DNA of 64,000 nucleotides from Microbacterium lacus (GTDB taxonomy: Bacteria; Actinomycetota; Actinomycetes; Actinomycetales; Microbacteriaceae), in contig NZ_NMUM01000037.1 in the NCBI RefSeq assembly GCF_002812805.1, positions 27,579 to 91,578 of the forward strand, written 5' to 3'. Position numbers and translations under genes: made by a program. The notes under the pieces were generated by a model, which searched no databases, was not told the origin of the DNA, and saw only the letters and a program-made list of their open reading frames with translations. Below, piece by piece: positions 54,038-62,602 of the stretch (its first letter is position 1; each line of letters starts with the position of its first letter).

Positions 54038-54156
54038 AAACGTCGGTCATCCCGCCATCCCAGCAGACCACGCAGCCGCCGCGCACCCCGTTCCGCCACG
54101 GGCGGACGCCCCTGCCGGCCCGGTCCCGTGTCGGGGTCGGGGACAGGAGGGCGGTG

Positions 54157-55332
54157 GTGGCGACGTCGGATGCCGCGGGCAGACTGGAACGCGTGATCCA
54201 GACCGTGGCTGTCGCCGGATACCGATCGCTCGTCGACCTGGTCCTGCCCCTCGGGCGCTTGACCGTCGTGACCGGAGCGAACGGGACGGGCAAGTCGAGC
54301 CTGTACCGGGCGCTGCGGCTGCTCGCCGCGGGCGCCTCGGGGGACGCCATCGGCGCGATCGCCGAGGAGGGCGGGCTCGACTCCGCACTGTGGGCGGGTC
54401 CCGAGACCCCCGGCGGCGCGGGAGCGCAGGGGACGGTGCGGCGCGGACCCATCTCGCTCCGCCTGGGGGTGGCGACCGACGACCTGGGCTATCTCGTCGA
54501 CTACGGACTCCCCCAGACCGACAAGCTGAGCGTCTTCGCCCGCGATGCCGAGATCAAGCGCGAGCAGATCTTCGCCGGCGCCGTCGCGCGACCAGCCACG
54601 ACTCTCGTCGACCGCACCCGCGCCGCTGTGCGCGTGCGCCGCGACGGATGGGTCGACGCCGAGCAGCGGCTGGCACCCTTCGAGAGCATCCTCACCGACC
54701 TCGGCGACGGCGACGCCGCGCCCGAGACGCTATCGGTGCGAAGAATGCTGCGAGCCTGGCGCTTCTACGACCACTTCCGGACGGACCGGGATTCCCCCGC
54801 GCGGCATCCGCGGGTCGGCACACGCACGCAGACCCTCGCCCACGGAGGCGAGAACCTCGCAGCCGTCTGGGCGACGATTCAGGATGCCGGATACGGCGAT
54901 GCCCTCGCACGCGAGGTGGCTCGGGCGTTTCCCGGCGGACACGTCGAGGTGGCGGCATCCGGCGGCCTCTTTCGCCTGCTGATGCACCAGCCGGGCTTAT
55001 TACGACCGCTCGAGACGACCGAACTGTCGGACGGCACGCTCCGCTACCTGCTGCTGTGCGCGGCCCTGCTGCCGGCCCGACCCGCCCCCCTCCTGGTGCT
55101 GAACGAGCCGGAGTCGAGCCTGCATCCTGACCTGCTCGATCCGCTCGGGGCGCTGATCAACGCGGCATCGGACGAGAGCCAGATCATCGTCGTGACGCAC
55201 GCCGACCGGCTCGCCACGGCGCTCGCGAACTCCGGCGCCGACATCGTGCGGCTCGAGTCGACGGGCTACGGCACACGAATCGAGGGCCAGGGCATGCTCG
55301 ATGTCCCGGCCTGGCACTGGCCCTCGCGCTGA
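54157..55332 (+). CDS. AAA-family ATPase (SMC/RecF-like)
   Basis: A 391-residue ATP-binding protein: AVAGYRSLVDLVLPLGRLTVVTGANGTGKSSLYRALR with Walker A GANGTGKS, the ABC-type signature TELSDGTLRYLLLCAALL, Walker B LLVLNEPESSLHPDLLDPL, and IIVVTHADRLATAL. Such single-gene ATPases are common in Actinobacteria and are related to RecF/OLD-type proteins; no nuclease domain or partner gene is adjacent. GTG at 54157 has AGGAGG 6 nt upstream; GTG 54193 is an alternative. Confidence 0.85.
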   Translation: MATSDAAGRLERVIQTVAVAGYRSLVDLVLPLGRLTVVTGANGTGKSSLYRALRLLAAGASGDAIGAIAEEGGLDSALWAGPETPGGAGAQGTVRRGPISLRLGVATDDLGYLVDYGLPQTDKLSVFARDAEIKREQIFAGAVARPATTLVDRTRAAVRVRRDGWVDAEQRLAPFESILTDLGDGDAAPETLSVRRMLRAWRFYDHFRTDRDSPARHPRVGTRTQTLAHGGENLAAVWATIQDAGYGDALAREVARAFPGGHVEVAASGGLFRLLMHQPGLLRPLETTELSDGTLRYLLLCAALLPARPAPLLVLNEPESSLHPDLLDPLGALINAASDESQIIVVTHADRLATALANSGADIVRLESTGYGTRIEGQGMLDVPAWHWPSR

Positions 55333-55369
55333 CCAGACCTGGCCGCCCCGCAGGGGGTCCCGCCGGGTG

Positions 55370-57910
55370 TCAGTCCCGGATCGTGGCGCTGAAGCGCTCG
55401 GCCGCGACTGCGACTCCCGCGAGCTTGGCATCCGTCGCCTCGGCCGCCGTGAGCGTCCGATCCGGGGCGCGGAAGCGCAGCGCAAACGTCAGGCTCTTGG
55501 ACCCTTCGGGCACACCCGTGCCGCGATAGTCATCGACCAGTCGAGCGGATTCGAGCAGCTCGCCCGCACCGAACTCGAGCGCGGCGCGCACCTCGGCGGC
55601 GGGAACGTCCGCATCCACGACGAGCGAGACATCCTGCGTCGCGGCGGGAAAACCCGACAGCGACGCCGCGACGACACGCGACGACACGAGCGAGAGCAGC
55701 AGGTCGAGGTTCAGCTCGGCGACGATCACGCGACCCGGAAGATCGGATGCCTCGGCCACCGCCGGCAGCAGTTCGCCGACGTAGCCGACCTCGACACGCG
55801 TCTGATCAGGTCCGCCTACCGAGAGCACACCGGTTCGGCCCGGGTGCAGCGCCGCCCGAGCGCCCTGTGCGACGTCGACCGATACTCCCGCGGAGGCCGC
55901 GATGACGCGCACGGCGTCGAGCGCCGCACCGAGGTCGGCGGGCTCGGCCGCGCGGCCCGGCTGCTTGGGGGCCAGGTTTCCCGTGAGCAGCACGGCGACG
56001 TGTCGCGGCTGCGGCGGGATCGACGCGTTCAGCTCGGCCAGGACCTCGTCGCTCGGCCGTTCGGCCAGCGGCGGAACGAACGACGTGCCGTACTCGACCC
56101 CGGGCTCCGGCAAGAACACGCTGCCGGTCTCGAAGATCGCCAGATCCGTGAGCCCGCGCGAGAGGTTGCGGTGCGCCGCCTGCAACAGTGCCGGAATCAG
56201 CGAACGGCGCAGGAACGGCGCCTGGCCGTCGAGCGGGTTCGCGAGCTTGATGCTCGGCAGGTGCTCACCCGAGACCGAACCGTGCAGGTCATTCAGGGCC
56301 TCGGTCGTGAAGGGGAACGACGGCGTCTCGACGAAGCCCGCCGCGGCGAGCGCGTTGGCAACACGACGTCGGCCCTGCTGCGCCTCGGTCAGCCCGCGAC
56401 CCGACGGCGGGGTCGGCAGCACCGAGGGGATCTGGTCGTAGCCCTCGATGCGGGCGACCTCTTCCGCCAGGGTCCACTTGTCGGTCAGGTCGGGGCGCCA
56501 CGACGGCGGCGTCACATCCCAGCCCGCGGAGCTGTCGTCGACGACGCATCCGATCATCTCGAGCGCACCGCGCACCCGCGCGGGCTCGTAGTCGACGCCG
56601 ATGACGCCCGACACGAACATGGACGGCAGTGCGATCGCCGGCCGCTGGTAGGTCGTGAACAGGGCGCCGCCGAGCGAGTCGGCCGCGCCTCCCGCGAGCT
56701 CGACCATCAGGTCGACGACGCGCTGCGCCGCGACGAACGGGATCAGCGGATCGACACCGCGCTCGAAGCGACGGGATGCCTCGGAGGGCAGCTTGTGCCG
56801 ACGTGCCGTGCGTGCGATCGAGACGGTGTCGAAGATCGCGGCCTCCACCAGCACATTGCGGGTCGCGTCGCTCATCTCGGTCGGGCCGCCGCCCATGACG
56901 CCCGCGAGACCGATGGGTCCCGAGTCATCCGTGATCAGCAGGTCTTCCGCGTCGAGCGTGCGGTCCTTGCCATCGAGCGTCGTCAGGTGCTCGCCTGCGC
57001 GCGCCCGGCGCACGGTGATGCCACCCGAGAGGGCATCGAGGTCGTACCCGTGAATCGGGTTGCCGAGCTCGAGCATGACGTAGTTGGTGATGTCGATCAG
57101 GATGCCCAGGGACCGGATGCCCGCAAGCGTCAGGCGCGCGATCATCCACGGCGGGGTGGGGGCCGTGGCATCGACCCCGCGCACGACGCGCACCACGAAC
57201 TCCGACGCGCCCACGCGCCCACGGATCGGGGCGTCGTCGGCAACGGCCACCGCGAAGCCGGAGCCCGGCTGGACCTCGCCCCACGGCCGCAGGCCCGGGT
57301 CGCGGAACGCCGCGCCGGTGGAGTGCGAGTACTCGCGCGCAACACCGCGCATCGACAGGGCGTACCCGCGGTCGGGCGTGACGTTGATCTCGACCGCGAC
57401 GTCGTCGAGTCCGAGAAGCGCGATCGCATCCGTGCCGACGGGCGCGTCGATTCCGAGTTCGGACAGGCGCAGGATCCCCGCGTGCTCGTCGCCGAGGCCC
57501 AGCTCCTTCGCCGAGGCGATCATTCCGTCAGACACATGGCCGTACGTCTTGCGCGCGGCGATCGGGAACGGCCCGGGCAGCACGGCACCGGGCAGGGTCA
57601 CGACGACCTTGTCGCCGACGAAGAAGTTGCCGGCGCCGCAGACGATCCCGTGCACGGCCGGCCCGCCATCCGCGGCGGTCTCGCCCTCGGGGGCGACCTG
57701 AACCTGGCACCAGCGGATCGTCTTGCCGTTGGACTGCGGCTCGGCCTCGAACGAGAGCACCTCGCCGACGACGACGGGACCCGTCACCTCGAACCGGTGC
57801 ACGTCCTCTTCTTCGAACCCGACGCGCACGAGCGCCTCGAGCACGTCTTCGGGCGAAGCATCCGTCGGCACATCGACGTATTCACGCAACCATGACAGCG
57901 GAACGCGCAT
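55370..57910 (-). CDS. pheT: Phenylalanyl-tRNA synthetase beta subunit
   Basis: Beta chain of the alpha2-beta2 enzyme charging tRNA-Phe. The 846-residue protein has the N-terminal EMAP-like tRNA-binding domain (VGEVLSFEAEP...VCGAGNF), the B3/B4 editing domain with MRGVAREYS, the B5 domain (RPAIALPSMFVSGVIGVDYEP), the catalytic-like core (RNLSRGLTDLAIFETGSVFL) and the C-terminal anticodon-binding FDX-ACB domain (FPAATQDVSLVVDADVPAAEV). ATG overlaps the pheS stop. Confidence 0.97.
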   Translation of the reverse strand: MRVPLSWLREYVDVPTDASPEDVLEALVRVGFEEEDVHRFEVTGPVVVGEVLSFEAEPQSNGKTIRWCQVQVAPEGETAADGGPAVHGIVCGAGNFFVGDKVVVTLPGAVLPGPFPIAARKTYGHVSDGMIASAKELGLGDEHAGILRLSELGIDAPVGTDAIALLGLDDVAVEINVTPDRGYALSMRGVAREYSHSTGAAFRDPGLRPWGEVQPGSGFAVAVADDAPIRGRVGASEFVVRVVRGVDATAPTPPWMIARLTLAGIRSLGILIDITNYVMLELGNPIHGYDLDALSGGITVRRARAGEHLTTLDGKDRTLDAEDLLITDDSGPIGLAGVMGGGPTEMSDATRNVLVEAAIFDTVSIARTARRHKLPSEASRRFERGVDPLIPFVAAQRVVDLMVELAGGAADSLGGALFTTYQRPAIALPSMFVSGVIGVDYEPARVRGALEMIGCVVDDSSAGWDVTPPSWRPDLTDKWTLAEEVARIEGYDQIPSVLPTPPSGRGLTEAQQGRRRVANALAAAGFVETPSFPFTTEALNDLHGSVSGEHLPSIKLANPLDGQAPFLRRSLIPALLQAAHRNLSRGLTDLAIFETGSVFLPEPGVEYGTSFVPPLAERPSDEVLAELNASIPPQPRHVAVLLTGNLAPKQPGRAAEPADLGAALDAVRVIAASAGVSVDVAQGARAALHPGRTGVLSVGGPDQTRVEVGYVGELLPAVAEASDLPGRVIVAELNLDLLLSLVSSRVVAASLSGFPAATQDVSLVVDADVPAAEVRAALEFGAGELLESARLVDDYRGTGVPEGSKSLTFALRFRAPDRTLTAAEATDAKLAGVAVAAERFSATIRD

Positions 57911-58950
57911 CAGACCACCATCCCGAACTGTTCGCTGAAGCGGACATCACCCTCGGCCATGTCGCGCATGTCCTGCACGTCGCTGCGGAACATCAGCGTC
58001 CGCTCGATTCCCATCCCGAACGCGAAGCCCGAGTACACCTCGGGGTCGATGCCCGCGGCGCGCAGCACGTTGGGGTTGACCATTCCGCAGCCACCCCACT
58101 CGATCCAACGCGCGCCGCCCTTGAAGGTCGGGTGCCAGAGGTCCAGTTCGGCCGAGGGCTCGGTGAACGGGAAGTAGTTGGCACGGAAGCGCGTCTTGGC
58201 CTCGGGCCCGAACAGCACGCGCGCGGCGTGGTCGAGCGTGCCCTTGAGGTGCGCCATCGTGATGCCCTTGTCGATCACGAGCCCCTCGAACTGCGTGAAG
58301 ACCGGCAGATGCGTCGAGTCGAACTCGTCGGTGCGGTAGACCCGACCCGGGCAGAGCACGTAGATCGGGATGTCGCGCTCGAGCATCGAGCGCACCTGCA
58401 CGGGGCTCGTGTGCGTGCGCATCACGAGGTGGCGGTCGATGGGATCGACGAAGAACGTGTCCTGCATCTGACGGGCCGGGTGGTCAACGTCGAAGTTGAG
58501 AGCGTCGAAGTTGAACCACTCGTGCTCGAGCTCGGGGCCCTCGGCGATCTCCCACCCCATGCCGACGAAGATGTCGCTGACCTGGTCCTGCAAGAGCGTG
58601 AGCGGATGCCTCGCGCCCACGCGCGTGCGGGACGCCACCGCGGTGATGTCGATCCGCTCCGCCTCGAGACGGGCGGCCGTCTCGGCCTCAACCAGCTCTT
58701 CCTCGCGAGCGGCGAACGCCTGCGCGACGCGCCCACGGGCCTGACCCATGAGCTTGCCGAACTCGGCCTTCTGCTCCTTCGGCACGTCGCGCATGCGGGA
58801 GTTCAGCTGCGCGAGGGGCGATCCCTCCCCCGCGTGCGCGGCGCGCGCGGCCTTGAGCTCTGCGGTGTTCGTCGCGGCGGCAACGGCTGCGAGGGCCGCC
58901 GATGCCGCGGATTCGACCGCCTCGGGCGTGATCTCAGGAGTGTCAGACAC
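57910..58950 (-). CDS. pheS: Phenylalanyl-tRNA synthetase alpha subunit
   Basis: Catalytic alpha chain. The 346 residues have an N-terminal coiled coil, then class II motifs: HPLTLLQDQVSDIFVGMGWEI, motif 2 GRVYRTDEFDSTHLPVFTQFEG and motif 3 GFAFGMGIERTLM. GTG start at 58950. It forms the pheST operon. Confidence 0.98.
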   Translation of the reverse strand: MSDTPEITPEAVESAASAALAAVAAATNTAELKAARAAHAGEGSPLAQLNSRMRDVPKEQKAEFGKLMGQARGRVAQAFAAREEELVEAETAARLEAERIDITAVASRTRVGARHPLTLLQDQVSDIFVGMGWEIAEGPELEHEWFNFDALNFDVDHPARQMQDTFFVDPIDRHLVMRTHTSPVQVRSMLERDIPIYVLCPGRVYRTDEFDSTHLPVFTQFEGLVIDKGITMAHLKGTLDHAARVLFGPEAKTRFRANYFPFTEPSAELDLWHPTFKGGARWIEWGGCGMVNPNVLRAAGIDPEVYSGFAFGMGIERTLMFRSDVQDMRDMAEGDVRFSEQFGMVV

Positions 58951-58996
58951 GAGAGGCGAGTCTACCGGGGCCGGATGCCTGGGCTCCGCCGCTTGA

Positions 58997-59902
58997 TTAG
59001 CGCGCCGGGCCGCGGGGCTCCCCGCCCTGCGCCACGATCAACTCGGTGTCGGTGCCCTGCTGTAAGGGCGGGTTCGCGGCAGCGACGGCCCCGCCACCGG
59101 GCGAGCGTCGCAGGCGCTTCTCCACCGTTGTCGCGATGAACGACAGCAGCAGGCAGAGCCCGATATAGATGACCGCGACCACGATCGTGGACGGGATGAT
59201 GGGCGAGTCCAGCGACGGCTGCGACCCGAGGTACTTGGCATAGAAGAGCAGCTCGGGGTACGTGATGATGAAGCCGAGCGCGGTGTCCTTCAGGGTCACA
59301 ACCAGCTGGGCGATGATGACGGGCATCATGGCGCGGACCGCCTGCGGGAGCAGAACGAGACGCATGACGCCCGCTTTGCGCAGCCCCAGGGCATACCCGG
59401 CTTCGCTCTGCCCCCGAGGCAGGGACTCGACACCGGCGCGGATCACCTCGGAAAGCACGGAGCCGTTGTACGCGACGAGCGCGATGACGACCGCCCAGTA
59501 GGGCGAGACACGAACGTCGATGACCGGTAGCCCGTAGTACAGCAAGAACATGAAGATCAGAACCGGCACGGCACGGAGGAACTCAACCACGGCGGTGAAA
59601 GGAACGCGGATCCAGGCGTGATCGGACATCCGTCCGATCGCCAGGACGAATCCGAGAACGATCGCACCGACCGCGGCCGCGCCGAAGGTGCTCAGGGTCG
59701 CGAGCGTCGCGGCCCCGATGTTCAACCACACATTGGCGTACGTGAACGCCGACCACTTCTCGGCCGTGAACTGCCCCGTGTCGATGAGACGCCAGACGAA
59801 ATATCCGACGATCACCGCAATCACGATGACGGTCAATACCCCGAGCACACGGTTGCGCGCCATCGCGCGGGGGCCGGGGACGTCGTACAGGACACTGCTC
59901 AT
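58997..59902 (-). CDS. gluD: Amino-acid ABC transporter permease (GluD-like)
   Basis: Inner-membrane permease of a polar amino acid importer. The 301-residue protein has several membrane segments and the EAA loop SLPRGQSEAGYALGLRKAGVMRLVLLPQAVRAMMP. Gene order gluA-B-C-D matches the glutamate uptake operon of Corynebacterium glutamicum. ATG at 59902 overlaps the gluC stop (ATGA). The C-terminal about 40 residues are a cytosolic tail. Confidence 0.88.
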   Translation of the reverse strand: MSSVLYDVPGPRAMARNRVLGVLTVIVIAVIVGYFVWRLIDTGQFTAEKWSAFTYANVWLNIGAATLATLSTFGAAAVGAIVLGFVLAIGRMSDHAWIRVPFTAVVEFLRAVPVLIFMFLLYYGLPVIDVRVSPYWAVVIALVAYNGSVLSEVIRAGVESLPRGQSEAGYALGLRKAGVMRLVLLPQAVRAMMPVIIAQLVVTLKDTALGFIITYPELLFYAKYLGSQPSLDSPIIPSTIVVAVIYIGLCLLLSFIATTVEKRLRRSPGGGAVAAANPPLQQGTDTELIVAQGGEPRGPAR

Positions 59903-60555
59903 CGCGCGACCCTCCATCGGTTCTCCAGCGATCGCTGTGCCCACGAGAGCAGCAGCACGAGGGCCACGAAAATCACCATGACCCACACGATGACGATGAG
60001 CTGGTTCTCGCCGCGCTCGCTCAGGTAATTGCGGAGCGAGCCGAGATTGACCACGCCGAACCCGGCGGCGACCGTGGTGTTCTTCAGAAGCGCGATGAAG
60101 ACACTCATCATCGGCGGAATGACCGAGCGGAATGCCTGGGGCAGAACCACGAGCGACATGACCTGGCCGAAGGTGAGGCCGAGGGCACGCGCGGCCTCGG
60201 CCTGCCCGATCGGCACGGTGTTGATGCCGGACCGGATCGTCTCGGCGACATACGTGGCCGTGTAGACGCCGAGGGCGCAGATGCCGAGTGTCAAGGACAC
60301 CGCCGAGGTCAGGCGAAGTCCGAGCAGCGGAGGCAGGGCGAATACGAACGCAAAAAAGACGAGCGTCAAAGGCGTGTTGCGGATCGTGTTGACGTAGAGG
60401 GTCCCCACCCCGCGGGCGATCGGGATCGGTGAGACGCGCATGGCGCCGACGATGATCCCGAGCACGAGCGCAAGGAGACCGCCCGCGAGGAAGAGTACGA
60501 GCGTTCCGAGCAATGTCTCGACCCACAGGTCGGAATTGTCGATGATGACTCCCAC
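59899..60555 (-). CDS. gluC: Amino-acid ABC transporter permease (GluC-like)
   Basis: Second permease of the same importer, 218 residues, with five or so membrane segments and the EAA loop NTVPIGQAEAARALGLTFGQVMSLVVLPQAFRSVIPP. ATG at 60555 has GAGGA upstream. It pairs with gluD to form the heterodimeric channel. Confidence 0.9.
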   Translation of the reverse strand: MGVIIDNSDLWVETLLGTLVLFLAGGLLALVLGIIVGAMRVSPIPIARGVGTLYVNTIRNTPLTLVFFAFVFALPPLLGLRLTSAVSLTLGICALGVYTATYVAETIRSGINTVPIGQAEAARALGLTFGQVMSLVVLPQAFRSVIPPMMSVFIALLKNTTVAAGFGVVNLGSLRNYLSERGENQLIVIVWVMVIFVALVLLLSWAQRSLENRWRVAR

Positions 60556-60619
60556 GAGTCCTCCTCTCGGGTCGGGCGAAACGGAACTCGGGGGCGGCGC
60601 GAACGCCGCCCCCGAGGGA

Positions 60620-61516
60620 TCACTCGTCTACAGCGGGCTGGTCGCCACTGATCCCGGCGGGCGCCAGGTGCTGATCGAACAGAGCGGTCCAGACATCCCC
60701 ACCGTCGGTGAACAGCGTGTTGATCCAGTCCTTCAGAGCCGTGTCGCCCTTGGGCAGGCCGACGCCGTAGCGCTCTTCACTGAAGGGCTCGCCCGCGATC
60801 TTGAGGTCGTCCGGGCGCTCGGCGACGTAGCCGGCCAGGATCGCCTCGTCGGTGGTGATGGCATCGACCGAACCGGCGACAAGCTGCTCCACGCACTGCG
60901 AGTACGTGTCGTACTCGACGGTGTCGCCCGGGTTGTACTCGTCGCGAATGCGCTGGAGCGGCGTAGAACCGGTGACGGAACAGACGATCTTGCCCGCCAG
61001 GTCCTCCGGGCCGTTGATCTCTTCGTCATCGGCCGCGACCAGCAGGCCCTGGCCGGTGATGAAGTACGGGCCGGCGAAGTCGATCTGCTCCATGCGGCTG
61101 TCGGTGATCGAGTAGGTACCGACGTAGTAGTCGATGTCGCCGTTCACGATTGCCTGCTCGCGGTTGGCCGACGGGATCGTGACGTACTCGATCTGGTCCT
61201 CGTCGAATCCCAGCGACGCCGCGATCCAGCGCGCGATGTCGACGTCGAAGCCGGAACGCTCACCCGAAACGGGGTCTTCGATCCCGAGACCGGGCTGGTC
61301 GTTCTTGACGCCGATGATGACGCCATCGCGCTCGACCATCGCGTCATAGGTGGGGCTGTCGGCGAGGTCGACGTCGGTCGCGACCTCCCAGAGAGCTTCG
61401 GTGGCGTCGCCACTCTCGTCCGGTGATGCCCCCGGGGTTCCGCTGTTACAAGCGGAGAGGGTGAGCAGGGCGGCCGCTGTGAGGCCGATTCCTGCGAGAA
61501 TCCGTGTCTTTCGCAT
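60620..61516 (-). CDS. gluB: Glutamate-type substrate-binding lipoprotein (GluB-like)
   Basis: Extracytoplasmic binding lipoprotein of the importer, 298 residues. Signal peptide MRKTRILAGIGLTAAALLTLSAC with lipobox LSAC; the SBP_bac_3 fold follows, including VERDGVIIGVKNDQPGLG, DVDIARWIAASLGFD and the ligand-region SITDSRMEQIDFAGPYFITGQGLLV. The start has AGGAG upstream. Glutamate is inferred from the operon order; other polar amino acids are possible. Confidence 0.88.
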   Translation of the reverse strand: MRKTRILAGIGLTAAALLTLSACNSGTPGASPDESGDATEALWEVATDVDLADSPTYDAMVERDGVIIGVKNDQPGLGIEDPVSGERSGFDVDIARWIAASLGFDEDQIEYVTIPSANREQAIVNGDIDYYVGTYSITDSRMEQIDFAGPYFITGQGLLVAADDEEINGPEDLAGKIVCSVTGSTPLQRIRDEYNPGDTVEYDTYSQCVEQLVAGSVDAITTDEAILAGYVAERPDDLKIAGEPFSEERYGVGLPKGDTALKDWINTLFTDGGDVWTALFDQHLAPAGISGDQPAVDE

Positions 61517-61584
61517 GTGATTCCTCCTGGTTTCGTATCGGTCGTACGTTCCGTATTCGACGTTCGGGTCGTGCGAATCACTGG

Positions 61585-62355
61585 TTAGTGGGTCAAGAGC
61601 TTGGAAAGGAAGTCCTTCGCTCGATCGCTGCGGGGGTTCGTGAAGAATTCCTCGGGGGTGGCCTCTTCGACGATGAGCCCCTCGGCCATGAAGACGACGC
61701 GGTTCGCTGCCTTACGAGCGAAACCCATCTCGTGCGTCACGACGATCATCGTCATGCCATCGCTCGCGAGCCCGACCATCACGTCGAGGACCTCGTTGAT
61801 CATCTCGGGGTCGAGTGCGCTCGTCGGCTCGTCGAACAGCATCACCTTGGGGTTCATGGCGAGCGCGCGGGCGATAGCAACGCGCTGTTGCTGACCGCCA
61901 CTGAGCTGGGCCGGGAGCTTGGATGCCTGGACCCCGACGCCGACGCGGTCGAGCAGCACCTTCGCCTCACGCTCGGCATCGGCCTTCTTCATCCCGCGGA
62001 CCTTGATCGGTCCGAGGGTGACGTTGTCGAGGATCGAAAGGTGCGCGAAGAGGTTGAAGGACTGGAAAACCATGCCGACGTCGGCACGGAGCTCGGCCAG
62101 CCCCTTGCCCTCTTTCGGCAATTCCTTGCCGTCGATCGTGATCGTGCCGCTCGTGATGGTCTCGAGCCGATTGATCGTTCGACACAGCGTCGACTTTCCC
62201 GAGCCAGAGGGGCCGATGACAACGACGACCTCGCCCTTGTCGACCGAAAGGTTGATGTCGGTGAGCGCTTGGAATTCGCCGTAGTGCTTCTGAACATCGC
62301 TCAGAACGACGAGGGGAGTTCCCGCTTTGGCGGTTGTCGTACCGGAGTCAGCCAT
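61585..62355 (-). CDS. gluA: Amino-acid ABC transporter ATPase (GluA-like)
   Basis: ATPase driving the importer, 256 residues: Walker [11 protein letters not shown]-loop [11 protein letters not shown], signature [16 protein letters not shown], Walker [15 protein letters not shown] and the H-loop [13 protein letters not shown] at 62355. It is the first gene of the operon, 52 bp after the truncated RNA methyltransferase gene. Confidence 0.94.
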   Translation of the reverse strand: MADSGTTTAKAGTPLVVLSDVQKHYGEFQALTDINLSVDKGEVVVVIGPSGSGKSTLCRTINRLETITSGTITIDGKELPKEGKGLAELRADVGMVFQSFNLFAHLSILDNVTLGPIKVRGMKKADAEREAKVLLDRVGVGVQASKLPAQLSGGQQQRVAIARALAMNPKVMLFDEPTSALDPEMINEVLDVMVGLASDGMTMIVVTHEMGFARKAANRVVFMAEGLIVEEATPEEFFTNPRSDRAKDFLSKLLTH

Positions 62356-62407
62356 CGGCTCACCATATGAGCAGAACCGCCTGATCGTTAGTACCTTGAC
62401 ACGACCT

Positions 62408-62602
62408 TCACCCGTTCGTAATCGAACCGGAACGTTGGGCGAACGCGCTCTCGTAGAGGCATACGCTCGCCGCGGTCGCGAGATTCAGCGACTCCGCGCG
62501 GCCATAGATGGGCAGCCTCAGGGCCAGATCGGCGAGTGTGAGCGCCGAATCCTCGAGACCGCGCGCTTCATTCCCGAAGAGCCATGGGTCAAGTCCTGGG
62601 AC
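62408..62602 (-). pseudogene. TrmH/SpoU-family RNA methyltransferase, 3' remnant
   Basis: The last about 65 residues of a SPOUT-fold RNA 2'-O-ribose methyltransferase: [53 protein letters not shown], containing the knot motif with NEA, IPI-type [12 protein letters not shown]. The 5' part is cut off by the IS256-family element at 62603. Only about 16 bp beyond the far end of the element are visible, so I cannot say whether the 5' half is still present there. Confidence 0.85.

Noticed and set aside
54157..55332. AAA ATPase as part of a defence system
   Set aside because: No nuclease, reverse transcriptase or toxin partner lies beside it; neighbours are an epimerase-like gene and pheT.
55301..57895. 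Long open frame on the plus strand opposite pheT
   Set aside because: Antisense shadow of pheT with a low-complexity Arg/Gly composition.
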